DNA of 64,000 bases. It comes from Strigamia acuminata (lineage: Eukaryota; Arthropoda; Chilopoda; Geophilomorpha; Linotaeniidae). The notes below the pieces were generated by a model. It had not been told where the DNA came from. It ran no database searches and was given only the letters and a program-made list of their open reading frames with translations. The position numbers and the translations under genes are program-made. Positions 62,921 through 64,000 of this stretch are shown here, piece after piece. How positions within the stretch are numbered: the stretch's first letter is position 1; the number at the start of each line of letters is the position of its first letter. The DNA is taken from the NCBI GenBank assembly GCA_949358305.1, contig OX442314.1:4157087-4221086 (forward strand), in the 5' to 3' direction.

Positions 62921-63392
62921 GTGCCAGTTGCCCACACAATGAAGATTGTTAGAAGTTTTGACCATCTTCTAAATCACGCCTGCTTGACAAAAGAAATCTT
63001 TTGGCAATTTTTAATTACCAAGTTCAATCCTTCAGAATTACCAAGCAATTGTAGAACAGAGGGAAATACCTCAGAAACATGCAGTAGCAGTGTGTAGAGC
63101 AGGAATAATATTAATAAATATATACGATTTGTGCCTAGGAAATTGAAATTAAATTTAATTAAGTTTACTGTGTTTTTGTTAGAAATTAAAGGAAAAGTCC
63201 AGTTGGATGTTTTTCACAACAGTCACAAGTCAGAACTGTGCACTAATATCTTTAAAATTTTACCGCAATTCGGCCAATTTATCTTCTTTAATGAGTGAAC
63301 AATTCCACGCCAAACGGCGACCGCTTCGGAATTTACACCAAACCAAAAGAACACATTTACACAATAGAAGACAACGAATTAATCAGGGCCAC
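62921..63392 (+). pseudogene. Dynein heavy chain C-terminal exon, repeat unit 6 and flank
   Basis: MKIVRSFDHLLNHACLTKEI block up to PSNCRTE, then a deletion removes the KWCKG part and joins directly to the GNTSETCSSSV end. 63110-63270 matches 26870-27000. Confidence 0.45.
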
Positions 63393-63762
63393 CAGACGCC
63401 GCCGCCACGTAATAAAACAGCACAGAATTGTTTGTTTGTCGCTTTTCTAATCAATGGGCGTAAAAATTAATTGTTTTTAGTCAGTTTCCTCGCTAATCAA
63501 TGGGCGCGGTGTTAGCAGAAGATGTTTCTGGTGATTTTTACCGCTTTATCATTACGTTTTTTGGATTTCTGGCAAAGTTTTGACCCGGGAACGTCAGTGG
63601 CGAGGCCTTCCATGTCTTATTAAATTAGAATTGGCAACTCGCATGACAAATTACTCATTCGAAGCTAAAAATTCAAGAAAAAGTGTGAAGCGCGCCAAAT
63701 TCAAGAGTTGTGAAGCAGGGCAAAGCAAATAGTTCCATCTTAATATTTATATATTTGTTATT

Positions 63763-63765
<3 letters not shown>
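63393..63765 (+). repeat. Cluster repeat R, third copy
   Basis: Matches 28881-29270 and 31363-31720, shorter at its left end. Confidence 0.7.

Positions 63766-63856
<91 letters not shown>
63766..63856. repeat. (GA)n microsatellite
   Basis: About 44 uninterrupted GA dinucleotides. The same position in the paralogous unit at 56165 has ~13. Followed by AATCAACCCAGCCACTTCAA. Confidence 0.97.
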
Positions 63857-63860
<4 letters not shown>

Positions 63861-64000
63861 TCAACCCAGCCACTTCAAATGGGATTAATTAGGATGAAAG
63901 TTATTTTGAAAAAAGTGAAAGCTTCTCAAATGTTTACAAATATTTTAGTTTAACACTAGAACAGCTAGACTGGTCAAAATGACCCAATGGGTTGCCAATA

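Noticed and set aside
63673-63873. SLSLSL repeat protein
   Set aside because: Translation of the (GA)n microsatellite.
1-64000. CRISPR arrays, bacterial operons, rRNA or complete tRNA genes
   Set aside because: The DNA is eukaryotic; tandem repeats here have no spacers, and the only tRNA-like sequences are primer-site complements and T-arm-like words next to LTRs.

Overview
This is eukaryotic genomic DNA, most likely from an invertebrate animal. The single-copy genes are metazoan (a GRIP golgin of the GCC1/GCC88 type, TSNAX/Trax, a purple acid phosphatase, cytoplasmic dynein heavy chain pieces). Where a gene can be read fully its introns are only about 50-70 bp, and the rest is dominated by LTR retrotransposons. 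I cannot name the species.

Layout. (1) 1-6.4 kb, gene-dense: the disrupted 3' end of a purple acid phosphatase gene; a complete eight-exon GCC1-like golgin whose last intron holds satellite arrays and a Helitron-like end; the last exon of TSNAX on the minus strand; and an AAA4 fragment of dynein heavy chain on the minus strand. (2) 6512-24649: a Ty3/gypsy-type element on the minus strand (called Gypsy-1 here) with a TGCA target duplication. Its pol has PR-RT-RNase H but no recognisable integrase, and a large third ORF follows. Its gag zinc knuckle is split by a second LTR element, copy A (12190-21617). (3) 24.65-31.75 kb: a cluster of repeated, decayed fragments, several of them dynein heavy chain C-terminal exons, plus a decayed Tc1-like transposon and a diverged LTR. 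(4) 31749-55317: a second gypsy-type element on the minus strand (Gypsy-2), CTAC target duplication, complete PR-RT-RH-IN pol, and a spliced-looking third ORF with a zinc-ribbon start. It is interrupted by copy B (35731-45134) of the same 9.4-kb LTR element as A. (5) 55.3-64 kb: more units of the repeat cluster, a second partial copy of the GCC1-TSNAX 3' ends, and a 1.5-kb solo LTR with ATGT target duplication.

The most unusual object is the A/B element. It has 1.9-kb LTRs, a tRNA-Gln primer site and purine tracts, but no gag or pol. It carries one basic ~493-residue protein of unknown function (three related ~35-residue repeats, a doubled GPxHVWFS motif, an NLS-like tail) behind a ~3.5-kb AT-rich leader studded with short hairpins of the form TTTTC-loop-GAAAA. 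It must be mobilised in trans; its termini (TGTGAC...GTCACA) match those of Gypsy-2 and of the solo LTR.

Insertion order can be read in the window: the repeat cluster came first, then Gypsy-1, Gypsy-2 and the solo LTR, then A and B nested inside the gypsies. LTR pairs are almost identical (about 0-2 substitutions seen by eye), so the insertions are recent. Unoccupied sister sites for the Gypsy-2 insertion (29288-29310) and the solo LTR insertion (30752-30775) sit in paralogous repeat units.
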